64,000 bases of DNA, taken from assembly GCF_030177755.1 (NCBI RefSeq), contig NZ_CP126539.1:3532001-3596000 (forward strand), read 5' to 3'. Source of the stretch: Devosia sp. RR2S18. Lineage in GTDB: Bacteria > Pseudomonadota > Alphaproteobacteria > Rhizobiales > Devosiaceae. Below the pieces are notes generated by a model that searched no databases, was not told the DNA's origin, and saw only the letters and a list, made by a program, of their open reading frames with translations. The translations under genes and the position numbers were made by a program. This document shows, one piece after another, positions 27,000 to 34,492 of this stretch. Each line of letters begins with the position of its first letter. Position 1 is the stretch's first letter.

Positions 27000-28400
27000 G
27001 TGACCCACCGCAAAGGTGCTTCGCTCGAGAAGGGCAGTCAGAAGGATGCGCCTAGCCAGCAGGCGCAAGTCATCTGGGAAAAGCTACGAACCAGTTTCTG
27101 GTTGGTTCCTACGATAATGGGGCTGCTGGGCGGGTTGCTCGCATGGCTGGGTTATTCCGGCGACTTGGTGCTGTCCCGGCAGGTTGGTGCCCCGGCGCCA
27201 CCCCTGGTCTATCTCGGAACAGCAGACCACGCCCGCGACGTCATTGCTACGCTCCTGTCATCGATGATCACGATGACGAGCCTGGTTTTCTCCATCACCA
27301 TGGTGGTTCTGACGCTGGCTGCCAGCCAGTCTGGGCCGCGACTGATCCGCAGTTTCATGTCGAGCCACCATACCCAGGTGGTGCTGGGTACCTTCATCAT
27401 GACGACGGTCTATTGTCTGTTGGTACTCGGCAGCATCGGTTCTTACACCTCCCAAGAGCAACAAGCCTTCGCGAGCGTTAGCGGCGCCATCGCCCTGGCG
27501 CTCGCCAGCCTTGCGTTGCTGGTGATGTTTTTACATTTCCTCGCTCGTTCCATTGTCTCCGAAACGGTTATTCACCGCGTCGGCCTAGAGCTGGACCAAA
27601 GCATCAGAGATCTGGACCAGTCGAGAGGACGCAGGAAGCCGATCCGCGGGCCGCCCTTCCGGCTGAGTTCGAGCAGACAGCAAAGTTCTCGGGCCGCCCG
27701 GTCAGGGTTATGTGCAGGCGATCGACTATGACAGCCTCGTGGCCCATGCCGAAGGGGCTGACGTGATGATCGGCCTCTACTTCGCGCCGGGTGACTACGT
27801 GGTGATTGATGGCGGCGGCATTGGCGTTTACCCGGCCCACCGATGCACCGCAGAACTCGAACACCAGATCAGTCGAGCCATGTTGCTGGGTCCTCATCGC
27901 ACCCGACCCAGGACATCGAGTTCTCCATCCGCCACCTTGTCGAAATAGCGGTTCGCGCGCTCTCTCCGGGCATCAATGATCCGTACACAGCGGCGGCGGT
28001 GATCAACCAGCTTTCCGCATCGCTTTCGCTTTTGATGGGTCGGGCAATGCCACCAGCGGTTCTCCATGATACCGCGGGAAAGCTGCGTGTGAGTTCGGCC
28101 CGCGCCACTTACGCGACGCTGCTTTCTGCAGGGTTCAACCAGATCCGGCAGAATGCGGCGGGCAAGCCGTTCGTAGTGATCTATCTGATCGAGGCGATCA
28201 TTCGGATTGCCGATCATGTTCGTCTCGAAAGCCAGCGCTCCGCGTTGCAGGAGCAACTCAACGCCATCCTCTCTGATGCGAGGAGAGACATCCCAGACGG
28301 CTACGACATGGAAACGATCGGCGCCCGCGCCGAGGCCGCAAGCCGGTTGCTTGACCCTTCAACCGCCTCCACCTCAGGACGTAAGAGAACTTCAGCCTAG
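27000..28400 (+). pseudogene. DUF2254 membrane protein gene broken by three single-base frameshifts
   Basis: The conceptual protein is a DUF2254 family membrane protein of about 465 residues with an N-terminal hydrophobic region (four helices, residues about 30-190) and a C-terminal soluble part. The reading frame is lost three times. Frame 0 runs to about 27,622 (GLELDQSIRDLDQS). The next part (ADPRAALPAEFEQTAKFSGRPV) is in frame 2 to 27,703. GYVQAIDYDSLVAHAEGADV onward is in frame 1 to about 27,900. QDIEFSIRHLVEIAVRALSPG to the stop is back in frame 0. Each step equals the loss of one base, and together they restore the frame. The protein sequence is well conserved on both sides of each break, which suggests recent mutation or base-calling error rather than old decay. 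GTG start at 27000. Confidence 0.8.
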
Positions 28401-29509
28401 CTACGGTGACGGCGCCCAAGTGCTCTCGCTAAATAGGCGGCAGGGGCTGCTACTGCCAGCGCCCCCCAGGAGATGCGCTGGCGCGTCGCCCGGAGCACTG
28501 GGGGGCTCGCAACCTTGTCTAGGTCGAGCGGAATGACCTCGCCTACGGTGTCGGCCATCCGCGCACCCCGTTGACCTAAAGGCAGGGGCTCGCCGGTGGT
28601 GGAGTCATGAGCGGTCTGATGCTCGATCTCAGAATTCAGCTCAGCGCCGACAATGATGATGATCGCAGAAATCCACACCCAGGTGAGAAAGCCGATGAGT
28701 GCCCCCAGTGAGCCGTAGGCGGCGCTGTAATCGCTGAAATTGGTGACATACCAGGAGAAGGTCACTGAGGTGAGCCCGAGTAGCACGACCGACATAACCG
28801 CACCGGGCGTTATCCAGCGCCATTTCGCCCGCTCCCGGCTCGGGCCCCACCGGTAAAGCGCGCCGATAGCGAGCGCAATAATCAGCAACATCAAGCCATA
28901 GGCAGCAATCTGGACAATCCAAGCATACTCATCTGAGCCGGGAATGAGCTGCAGCAGTGGCGGCAGGATAACGACCGTGGCAATCACTAGCATTGCGGCG
29001 ATCGCGCCGGCAAAGGTGTATATCATAGCCAACACAGTGACCCAGAAAAACGAGCGTTTTTCTGTCTCCTGATAGGCGATATTCATCGCGTCGAACATCG
29101 AACGCACACCAGCGCTGGCACTCCAAAGGGCGATTGCAAGCGAAACCAGGAGAGTGAGACTAAGGGTGCCGGTGTTTTCGGCTGCCAGACGGGTGAGCTG
29201 CTCCCTGATCAGCTCCAGCCCGCCTTCGGGGACGATCCCGGACAATAGGGAGACCTGCTCGACAACACTTCTGGTGTCGTTGAACAGACCGTAGATGGAG
29301 ACGAAAGCAGTTAGCGTCGGAACGAGAGCCAGGAGAACGAAATAGGTCACCCCCGCTGCCGTGAGGATGACCCGATCTTCGTTGAAGCTACGCCACAGGC
29401 GCCAGAGCACGTCTTTCCACCCGGCCCAAGGGATTCTCTTGGGCGACCGCGCCTGACGACCGCGTCCGGTTTGGAACTGGGCGGAGTTGTTGGTACTCGT
29501 GTCCGTCAC
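28397..29509 (-). CDS. YihY/BrkB-family inner-membrane protein
   Basis: 370 residues. The UPF0761/BrkB pattern is clear: FNEDRVILTAAGVTYFVLLALVPTLTAFVSIYGLF near the N terminus, LWSASAGVRSMFDAMNIAY, RWGPSRERAKWRWITPGA and GSLGALIGFLTWVWISAIIII further on, with six membrane segments and a polar C-terminal tail. The start is a GTG. Often misnamed ribonuclease BN; actual function unknown. It lies about 40 bases after the DUF3618 gene and is likely in its operon. Confidence 0.9.
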   Translation of the reverse strand: MTDTSTNNSAQFQTGRGRQARSPKRIPWAGWKDVLWRLWRSFNEDRVILTAAGVTYFVLLALVPTLTAFVSIYGLFNDTRSVVEQVSLLSGIVPEGGLELIREQLTRLAAENTGTLSLTLLVSLAIALWSASAGVRSMFDAMNIAYQETEKRSFFWVTVLAMIYTFAGAIAAMLVIATVVILPPLLQLIPGSDEYAWIVQIAAYGLMLLIIALAIGALYRWGPSRERAKWRWITPGAVMSVVLLGLTSVTFSWYVTNFSDYSAAYGSLGALIGFLTWVWISAIIIIVGAELNSEIEHQTAHDSTTGEPLPLGQRGARMADTVGEVIPLDLDKVASPPVLRATRQRISWGALAVAAPAAYLARALGRRHRS

Positions 29510-29548
29510 GCTCTGCCCCTAGTGCCCAAACGCAGCTGCCGCTCGGAT

Positions 29549-30625
29549 CTAGCGGGTCTGGTCTTGAGTCGACCCGCTACCCGCGCCGCTCACCGTGGCC
29601 TGGAGCTTTTCGTGAGTCTCGCTCACCTTCTCCACCACCGTCTCGTGCAGCTCCGCGGCCTTGGCACGCCCCTCCTCGTAGAGGTGGGATGCCTCCTCCC
29701 CTAGCTTGGCCTTGATCGAATCAGAGGCCCGGCCCAGCACTTCATCTTCCTGGCGTGTGCGCGGCAGCGCCGAGGCAATTGCCGCACCCAGGGCAAAAGC
29801 GAGCGCTCCAGCAATCAGCGGCTGGTCCCGGTAGAGCTGCAGCCCGGTATCACCCAGGTGCCCCGCTTGCTCCCGCGCTATGCCCGCTTGGCGGCGCATC
29901 ATGGTGCTGGCATTGACGGCGCCACTTGCTGCCATGCCGCGGCTCGAGCTTACGGTTCCGGACACGGTATCGCGCAGGTCGTGCATCTTCCGCCTTGCTA
30001 GCTGCCAAGTGTCAGCAGCCCAATGGCTCGCCTCTTCCAGCACATCGCCCGCCTCGTCGCGGAAATGGTGGATGCGATTGCCGGCAGTGTCGGTGAAGCC
30101 GCGGAATTTGTTCCCGGACTCGTCTCGGAAATCACCGATGCGACGACCGGCCTTGTCCGTGGCGGCATGGAAGCGGCGTCCCGCCTCGTCGACGAACTCG
30201 GCGAAACGGTTGCCATGCTCGTCCTCGGAATGTCCCGCCCGCTGCATACTCGTGCCCGAGACCACGATAAGCGGATAGGGAGTATCGGGGACTTCTTCAG
30301 CATGGCGATAGCCACGCTGCATATTGATGCTGCGGTCCCAGTCGCGATCAGCCTCATGGTCCTCGCCGTCCGCTTCGCCTGGCCGCAAGAAGAGCCAGCC
30401 CGCAGCAACGCCCAGGAGTAGCACCGGCAGAGGATTGGTCGTGACCTGCCGTTGGAGGCTCGCCAGCATCTCGCCACCGCCGCGGGACTGGGAAAGAAAG
30501 TCATCGAGGATTTCGCCGGGCGAAAGCTTCTGCTGGATTTGATCCAGTCGCTCGTCGATGCGGCGACGGTGGAGGTCGACCTCGCGCTGCAGCTCGGCCG
30601 AACTCTTCTGGTCATTGCCCGCCAT
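29549..30625 (-). CDS. DUF3618 protein with tandem 11-residue repeats
   Basis: 358 residues. The N-terminal DUF3618 helix (SSAELQREVDLHRRRIDERLDQ) is followed by one membrane segment (about 65-81) and then an acidic region. Residues 131-196 contain six consecutive 11-residue repeats of consensus x-x-F-x-D-E-A-G-x-R-F/I (for example AEFVDEAGRRF, GDFRDESGNKF, RGFTDTAGNRI). The C-terminal element LPRTRQEDEVLGRASDSIKAK is shared with the 14,742 and 16,846 proteins. ATG 30625 overlaps the holin-X stop (TGATG). The 11-mer periodicity is reminiscent of group 3 LEA desiccation proteins, but homology is not shown. Confidence 0.8.
   Translation of the reverse strand: MAGNDQKSSAELQREVDLHRRRIDERLDQIQQKLSPGEILDDFLSQSRGGGEMLASLQRQVTTNPLPVLLLGVAAGWLFLRPGEADGEDHEADRDWDRSINMQRGYRHAEEVPDTPYPLIVVSGTSMQRAGHSEDEHGNRFAEFVDEAGRRFHAATDKAGRRIGDFRDESGNKFRGFTDTAGNRIHHFRDEAGDVLEEASHWAADTWQLARRKMHDLRDTVSGTVSSSRGMAASGAVNASTMMRRQAGIAREQAGHLGDTGLQLYRDQPLIAGALAFALGAAIASALPRTRQEDEVLGRASDSIKAKLGEEASHLYEEGRAKAAELHETVVEKVSETHEKLQATVSGAGSGSTQDQTR
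30038..30235 (-). repeat. Coding tandem repeat, six 33-base units
   Basis: Encodes the six 11-residue repeats in the DUF3618 protein. The units are clear at protein level (D and G of D-x-x-G kept in all six) and more diverged at DNA level. Confidence 0.75.
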
Positions 30626-31038
30626 CAAAGCTTCTCCTTCACCATATCGGCATCGCGGCTCAGCGAACTCGTCGTGCGGCTCATGTTAAGGTTGGTCTTC
30701 TTGATGGCATCGATGCCTTTGGACACCAACATCCAGGCAATCAGCGCCACGACAATGGTGACAATGCCCGCTGAGATAGAGGTTGCGATTGGCACATCGA
30801 AGCCCTGATCGACCAAAATCGAGGTGCCCAGAGCAACAATCGCGCTCAGCAGCACGCCGATGGCGCCAACGGCCAGCACTGCACCTATGCCCATGAACAC
30901 CAAACCGCTCACCGCCTGCGAAGCCTTCTCGGAGGCCTCGGTCTTGGCAAGTTGGATTTCGGTGCGGAAGAGGTTGGAAATATCGGTGGCGAGCCCGCCG
31001 AGCAATTCTCCCAAGGAACGCGAGTCTGTAGTGGCCAT
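30625..31038 (-). CDS. Phage holin-X/DUF1469 family membrane protein
   Basis: 137 residues with the same layout as the 16,454 gene: N-terminal amphipathic helix (LLGGLATDISNLFRTEIQLAKTEASEKASQ), then two membrane helices (about 45-70 and 78-103), then a short tail. First gene of a minus-strand holin-X/DUF3618/BrkB operon. Together with the plus-strand block at 14.7-17.8 kb it forms a pair of related cassettes in opposite orientation. Confidence 0.82.
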   Translation of the reverse strand: MATTDSRSLGELLGGLATDISNLFRTEIQLAKTEASEKASQAVSGLVFMGIGAVLAVGAIGVLLSAIVALGTSILVDQGFDVPIATSISAGIVTIVVALIAWMLVSKGIDAIKKTNLNMSRTTSSLSRDADMVKEKL

Positions 31039-31292
31039 GAGCTAACTCCCTCAACGGTGTGGCTCTCACACAATGCGGAGGAAGTGTGGCAGTTCCCAGC
31101 AGAGGCTCCGAGCCGCTCTTTGGGCCCCTCGCCGCCCGTTGGCACCGGGAACAAAAAGAGCCGCTCTGGATTGCCACGAGGCGTGGATCGCGCAGCTCTG
31201 GCCAAGCGCTAACCTGCGCTAGCCCGGATCGCGAGACCGATCCCGCGCGTTCCACGCCACACGCCCAAGCGGCTCAACAGCAAGGAATTAGC

Positions 31293-31799
31293 ATGCCCGA
31301 AGCAAGAGAATACTTTATCTCCGGCCTGAAGAACGCCCACGCCATGGAAAACCAAGCGCTCTCGATCATGCGGCCGCAGGTAAGCCGCATCGAGAACTAC
31401 CCGGAAGTCGCTGCGCGCCTTGAACAGCACATCAAGGAAACCGAAGTCCAGATCGATCGACTTGAGCGCCTGCTGGAGGGCCTCGGCGAAAGCAATTCCG
31501 GTCTCAAGGACATGGCTCTCTCCTTTAGCGGCAGCATGGCTGCGATCGGCCACAGCGCCGCTCCCGACGAAATCGTCAAGAACAGCTTTGCCAATTATGC
31601 CTTTGAGCACTTCGAAATGGCTGCCTACAAATCCCTGCTCGCCCTCAGCCCGCATGTCGGCAATGCGACAGCCACTGAACTGCTGACGCAGAGCTTGGAG
31701 GAAGAGATCGCGATGGCCGATTGGGTCGGCCGCAACATCGAGCCGGTTACCCTGCAGTATGTTGCATTGCGGGAAGCTGGAGCCACGGCAAAGAAGTAA
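31293..31799 (+). CDS. YciE/DUF892 ferritin-like protein
   Basis: 168 residues, a four-helix ferritin-like protein. The family pattern is clear: REYFISGLKNAHAMENQALSI, ARLEQHIKETEVQIDRLERLL, FANYAFEHFEMAAYKSLLAL and the closing EEEIAMADWVGRNIEPV. Conserved Glu/His residues at the helix centres (E18, E49, H52-region, E114, H115) would bind a di-metal site. YciE/YciF-type proteins are stress-induced; the reaction is unknown. AAGGAA precedes ATG 31293. It is divergent from the holin-X operon. Confidence 0.88.
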   Translation: MPEAREYFISGLKNAHAMENQALSIMRPQVSRIENYPEVAARLEQHIKETEVQIDRLERLLEGLGESNSGLKDMALSFSGSMAAIGHSAAPDEIVKNSFANYAFEHFEMAAYKSLLALSPHVGNATATELLTQSLEEEIAMADWVGRNIEPVTLQYVALREAGATAKK

Positions 31800-31892
31800 C
31801 CTTTTGCCCGCGATCGGCATTCTGGCTGGAGATGGTGGTGTGCGGCCAGGTCGGGCACCACTTCCAACAATCCCACGAACGGAGACCCGGTC

Positions 31893-32303
31893 ATGACCAT
31901 CGCCCACCGCATCTCAGCCAATCTGCTTACCCGCGACCTCGCCGCCAGCAGCGCCTTCTATCAGGCACTGTGCGGCTTTGGCGTCGTGCACCAGGAAAGC
32001 TGGTATGTGATCCTCGCTGCGGCGCCAGACAGCGCCTTCCAGCTGGGCCTTATCGATTGGGTCAGCGAGTTCGTGCCTCGGGCTGCGCGCGGCGTACCGC
32101 AAGGCTCTTTTCTGGAGGTCGTGGTAGACGACGTCGCAGCAGCTGTTGATGCGGTCCGCTCCTTCGACACGGAGATCATCGAGGCGCCAACCCAGTTTGG
32201 CGAGCAGACGCGGGCGGTGATCCGCGACCTCGATGGGCATGTCATCGACATCGCCACGCCACACACCCGCTTCATTATCCCGCCGCGCAAGTCGGTCGCC
32301 TGA
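31893..32303 (+). CDS. VOC-superfamily (glyoxalase/bleomycin-resistance-like) protein
   Basis: 136 residues, two beta-alpha-beta-beta-beta modules. RISANLLTRDLAASSAFYQAL opens the first, and VIRDLDGHVIDIATP closes the second. Metal-ligand positions are partly recognisable, but the substrate cannot be assigned. It lies 93 bases after the DUF892 gene in the same direction and is followed by a strong terminator. Confidence 0.85.
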   Translation: MTIAHRISANLLTRDLAASSAFYQALCGFGVVHQESWYVILAAAPDSAFQLGLIDWVSEFVPRAARGVPQGSFLEVVVDDVAAAVDAVRSFDTEIIEAPTQFGEQTRAVIRDLDGHVIDIATPHTRFIIPPRKSVA

Positions 32304-32324
32304 ACGGCCTCAGCGACCAATGCA

Positions 32325-32359
32325 AAAATCCCCGCCTCGTTGGCGGGGATTTCTTTTTG
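32325..32359. terminator. Bidirectional rho-independent terminator
   Basis: Perfect 11-bp stem AAATCCCCGCC/GGCGGGGATTT with a 5-base loop, with CTTTTT on the plus side and a five-base A run on the other. It separates the convergent VOC and alcohol dehydrogenase genes. Confidence 0.92.
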
Positions 32360-32363
32360 CGGA

Positions 32364-33536
32364 TCAGTGGGCCTTAAGAACGACCTTGGTCCACTCGTTC
32401 TGCTTGTCGTGGAAGTTCTCGTAGCCGGTCGGCGCCTCTTCCAGAGGCAAGCGGTGGCTGATGAGGAAGGTCGTGTCGATTTCACCTTCCTGGATCTTGT
32501 GCAGCAGATCCTTGGTATAGCGCTGCATGTGCGTCTGGCCGGTGCGGATCGTCAGGCCCTTCTCCATCATCGCGCCCAAGGGCCATTTGTCGAGCATGCC
32601 ACCATAAACGCCTGGGACAGAAACCCGGCCGCCCTTGCGACAGGCGAGCAGGGCCTGACGCAGTGCATGGCCGCGGTCAGCACCGGGCGAGAGCTTTTGC
32701 TTGACGACATCGAGCACGTTGTCGACCGCAAAACCGTGGGCCTCCATGCCGACAGCGTCGATTACCGCGTCAGGTCCAATGCCACCAGTCATCTCCATGA
32801 GGGCTTCGCGCACATGCGTCTCGGAGAAGTTGATCGTCTTGGCGCCAAACTTCTTGGCAAGTTCCAGACGATGGGGATGGTGATCAATGGCAATGATCTG
32901 CTCGGCGCCCATCAGTTTGGCGCTTTGGACCGCAAAGAGCCCGACAGGGCCGGCGCCCCACACCGCAACGGTATCACCAGGCTCGATCTCGGCATTTTCC
33001 GCAGCCATCCAGCCGGTGGGAAGAATGTCGGAGAGGAACAGCACCTCTTCGTCCTCCATCCCATCAGGAATGACGATGGGGCCGACGTCTGAGAACGGCA
33101 CGCGTACATATTCGGCCTGCCCGCCAGCATAGCCACCGGTCATGTGCGAGTAGCCGAAGATACCGCCCATGGCATGGCCATAGAGCTTCTCGCTCGCATC
33201 CTGCTTGGCGACCGGGTTGCTGTTGTCGCAAGCCGAGAACTGAGTGTTCTTGCAGAAGAAACACTGGCCGCAGGATATCGTGAACGGCACGACCACGCGC
33301 TGACCCTTCATCAGGGTGCTCTTGGGCCCGACTTCGACCACCTCGCCCATGAATTCGTGGCCCAGTATGTCTCCTGACTTCATGCCGGGGATCACCCCGT
33401 CATAGAGGTGCAGGTCGGAGCCACAGATTGCCGTGGAGGTGACCTTGAGGATCACGTCGCGAGGATTGATGATTTCGGGATCAGGTACAGTGTCTACACG
33501 GACATCCTGTGTGCCGTGCCAAGTCAGCGCGCGCAT
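32364..33536 (-). CDS. Zinc-dependent alcohol dehydrogenase (formaldehyde-dehydrogenase-like MDR)
   Basis: 390 residues, a medium-chain dehydrogenase. Catalytic zinc: C38 in [14 protein letters not shown] and the [12 protein letters not shown] segment. Structural zinc: a four-Cys lobe ([18 protein letters not shown]). NAD(P) motif: [15 protein letters not shown]. The long form with inserted loops ([21 protein letters not shown]) is like glutathione-independent formaldehyde dehydrogenase of Pseudomonas, but the substrate is not proven. It is 21 bases downstream of the SRPBCC gene and probably shares its stress promoter. Confidence 0.9.
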   Translation of the reverse strand: MRALTWHGTQDVRVDTVPDPEIINPRDVILKVTSTAICGSDLHLYDGVIPGMKSGDILGHEFMGEVVEVGPKSTLMKGQRVVVPFTISCGQCFFCKNTQFSACDNSNPVAKQDASEKLYGHAMGGIFGYSHMTGGYAGGQAEYVRVPFSDVGPIVIPDGMEDEEVLFLSDILPTGWMAAENAEIEPGDTVAVWGAGPVGLFAVQSAKLMGAEQIIAIDHHPHRLELAKKFGAKTINFSETHVREALMEMTGGIGPDAVIDAVGMEAHGFAVDNVLDVVKQKLSPGADRGHALRQALLACRKGGRVSVPGVYGGMLDKWPLGAMMEKGLTIRTGQTHMQRYTKDLLHKIQEGEIDTTFLISHRLPLEEAPTGYENFHDKQNEWTKVVLKAH

Positions 33537-33557
33537 GACGGCTCCTAGGGTTTGGTT

Positions 33558-34079
33558 CTATGATCTGTGGTAAGCGCCGGTGGCGATTTCACCGGTCTCC
33601 ATGAGCATCTTGAAGCGCTTGAGTTCATGGCGCGCCTGGATGTTCGGCTCGGCTGCGAAGAGCTTGGCGACAACACGCCCAAGGTCTCCGGCGGGTGGTT
33701 CGTAGCCGATATCGGCCGACACCACAGTGCCGCGGTCCGCGGGCGCATCGGTGAACGTAACACGACCCTCGGTCTTGATTTGCGATCCTTCTACCGAGCG
33801 CCAGGCGATGCTCTCGCCGTCGACCACGTCGGTCACCTCGGTCTCCAGTTCGACGGTCTGCCCGGCGGGAGCACGGATGGTCCAGACGGAGCGCTTCTCC
33901 CCGGTCATCTGAATCTTTTCGACCGCCTCCATGAAGGAGGGCAGATTGGTGAAATCGCGCCAATAAGCGAAAAGTTCTGAGCGCGGCCGGTTAATCAGGA
34001 CGGAGCGACCGACGATTGCGAGGTCGCCGTCTTTGTCGTCGCGGTTCGTTCTTTTTGGGGCGTCATCGGTGTTTGCCAT
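33558..34079 (-). CDS. SRPBCC-family (START-like) protein
   Basis: 173 residues. The polyketide-cyclase/SRPBCC core is visible: SVLINRPRSELFAYWRDFTNLPSFMEAVEKI, then ESIAWRSVEGSQIKTEGRVTF and FKMLMETGEI at the end of the long C-terminal helix. These bind hydrophobic ligands. Members next to this type of alcohol dehydrogenase are common in alphaproteobacterial stress clusters. A near-consensus EcfG-type promoter lies 28 bases upstream of the ATG. Confidence 0.87.
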   Translation of the reverse strand: MANTDDAPKRTNRDDKDGDLAIVGRSVLINRPRSELFAYWRDFTNLPSFMEAVEKIQMTGEKRSVWTIRAPAGQTVELETEVTDVVDGESIAWRSVEGSQIKTEGRVTFTDAPADRGTVVSADIGYEPPAGDLGRVVAKLFAAEPNIQARHELKRFKMLMETGEIATGAYHRS

Positions 34080-34107
34080 GTTCGTCTCCGCATTCGGTCC
34101 CAGTCCA

Positions 34108-34132
34108 AACAGGGGAGAAGCGCCGAGGTTCC
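34108..34132 (-). promoter_or_regulatory. EcfG-type promoter (GGAAC-N16-TGTT)
   Basis: Minus strand: GGAAC at 34132-34128 and TGTT at 34111-34108. The distance to the SRPBCC start is 28 bases, the same as for the DUF2382 promoter. Confidence 0.6.
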
Positions 34133-34153
34133 GGTGGCTGTCACTTTTGCAAC

Positions 34154-34492
34154 CTAGATGCAGGCACTGGTGCTAAAAATCACGGAAAACACAAAGACCG
34201 AAGCCGCCAGCGCCGCGAGGTTCAGGGTATGCCCCACCCATCCGAGAAGCGCCCGTGGCGGCGCTTGCCCCCGATTACGCCCGCGGGAGTCCCAAACAAG
34301 GAAGAGAGCTGCTAGTAGCGTGGTCGCATAGACTGCAATCAGCACAACTCGGTGCAGGGTCGTGCCAAGCAGCTCGATCTCGCCCCAGCCATATTGGCAA
34401 CCCAGGGCCTGAACCGCATAGAGCGCGATAAAGCCAGCCGACCAGAGGGTGAAACCAACAACTGTTGGGAGTATTCCTGGCAACCAGACCAT
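34154..34492 (-). CDS. Small membrane protein at end of cytochrome oxidase operon
   Basis: 112 residues with three membrane segments and a basic loop. Not recognised. It follows the fused oxidase subunit I-III gene with a one-base stop/start overlap (TGATG at 34,494), so it is translated with it. Its size and position are compatible with a small accessory oxidase subunit. I see no metal or haem ligand motif. The longer antisense-type frame to 35,023 overlaps the oxidase gene and is not real. Confidence 0.75.
   Translation of the reverse strand: MVWLPGILPTVVGFTLWSAGFIALYAVQALGCQYGWGEIELLGTTLHRVVLIAVYATTLLAALFLVWDSRGRNRGQAPPRALLGWVGHTLNLAALAASVFVFSVIFSTSACI

Noticed and set aside
27600..27910. 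Programmed ribosomal frameshifting in the DUF2254 gene
   Set aside because: Three separate shifts without slippery heptamers or obvious pause structures are not plausible. Mutation or base-calling error is simpler.
16454..31038. Prophage remnant suggested by two holin-X genes
   Set aside because: Holin-X/DUF1469 proteins are common chromosomal membrane proteins. No integrase, structural or lysis genes and no attachment sites are present.
31148..31172. GGAAC-N16-GATT upstream of the DUF892 gene
   Set aside because: The second half does not match GTT and the distance to the start codon (about 120 bases) is too long.
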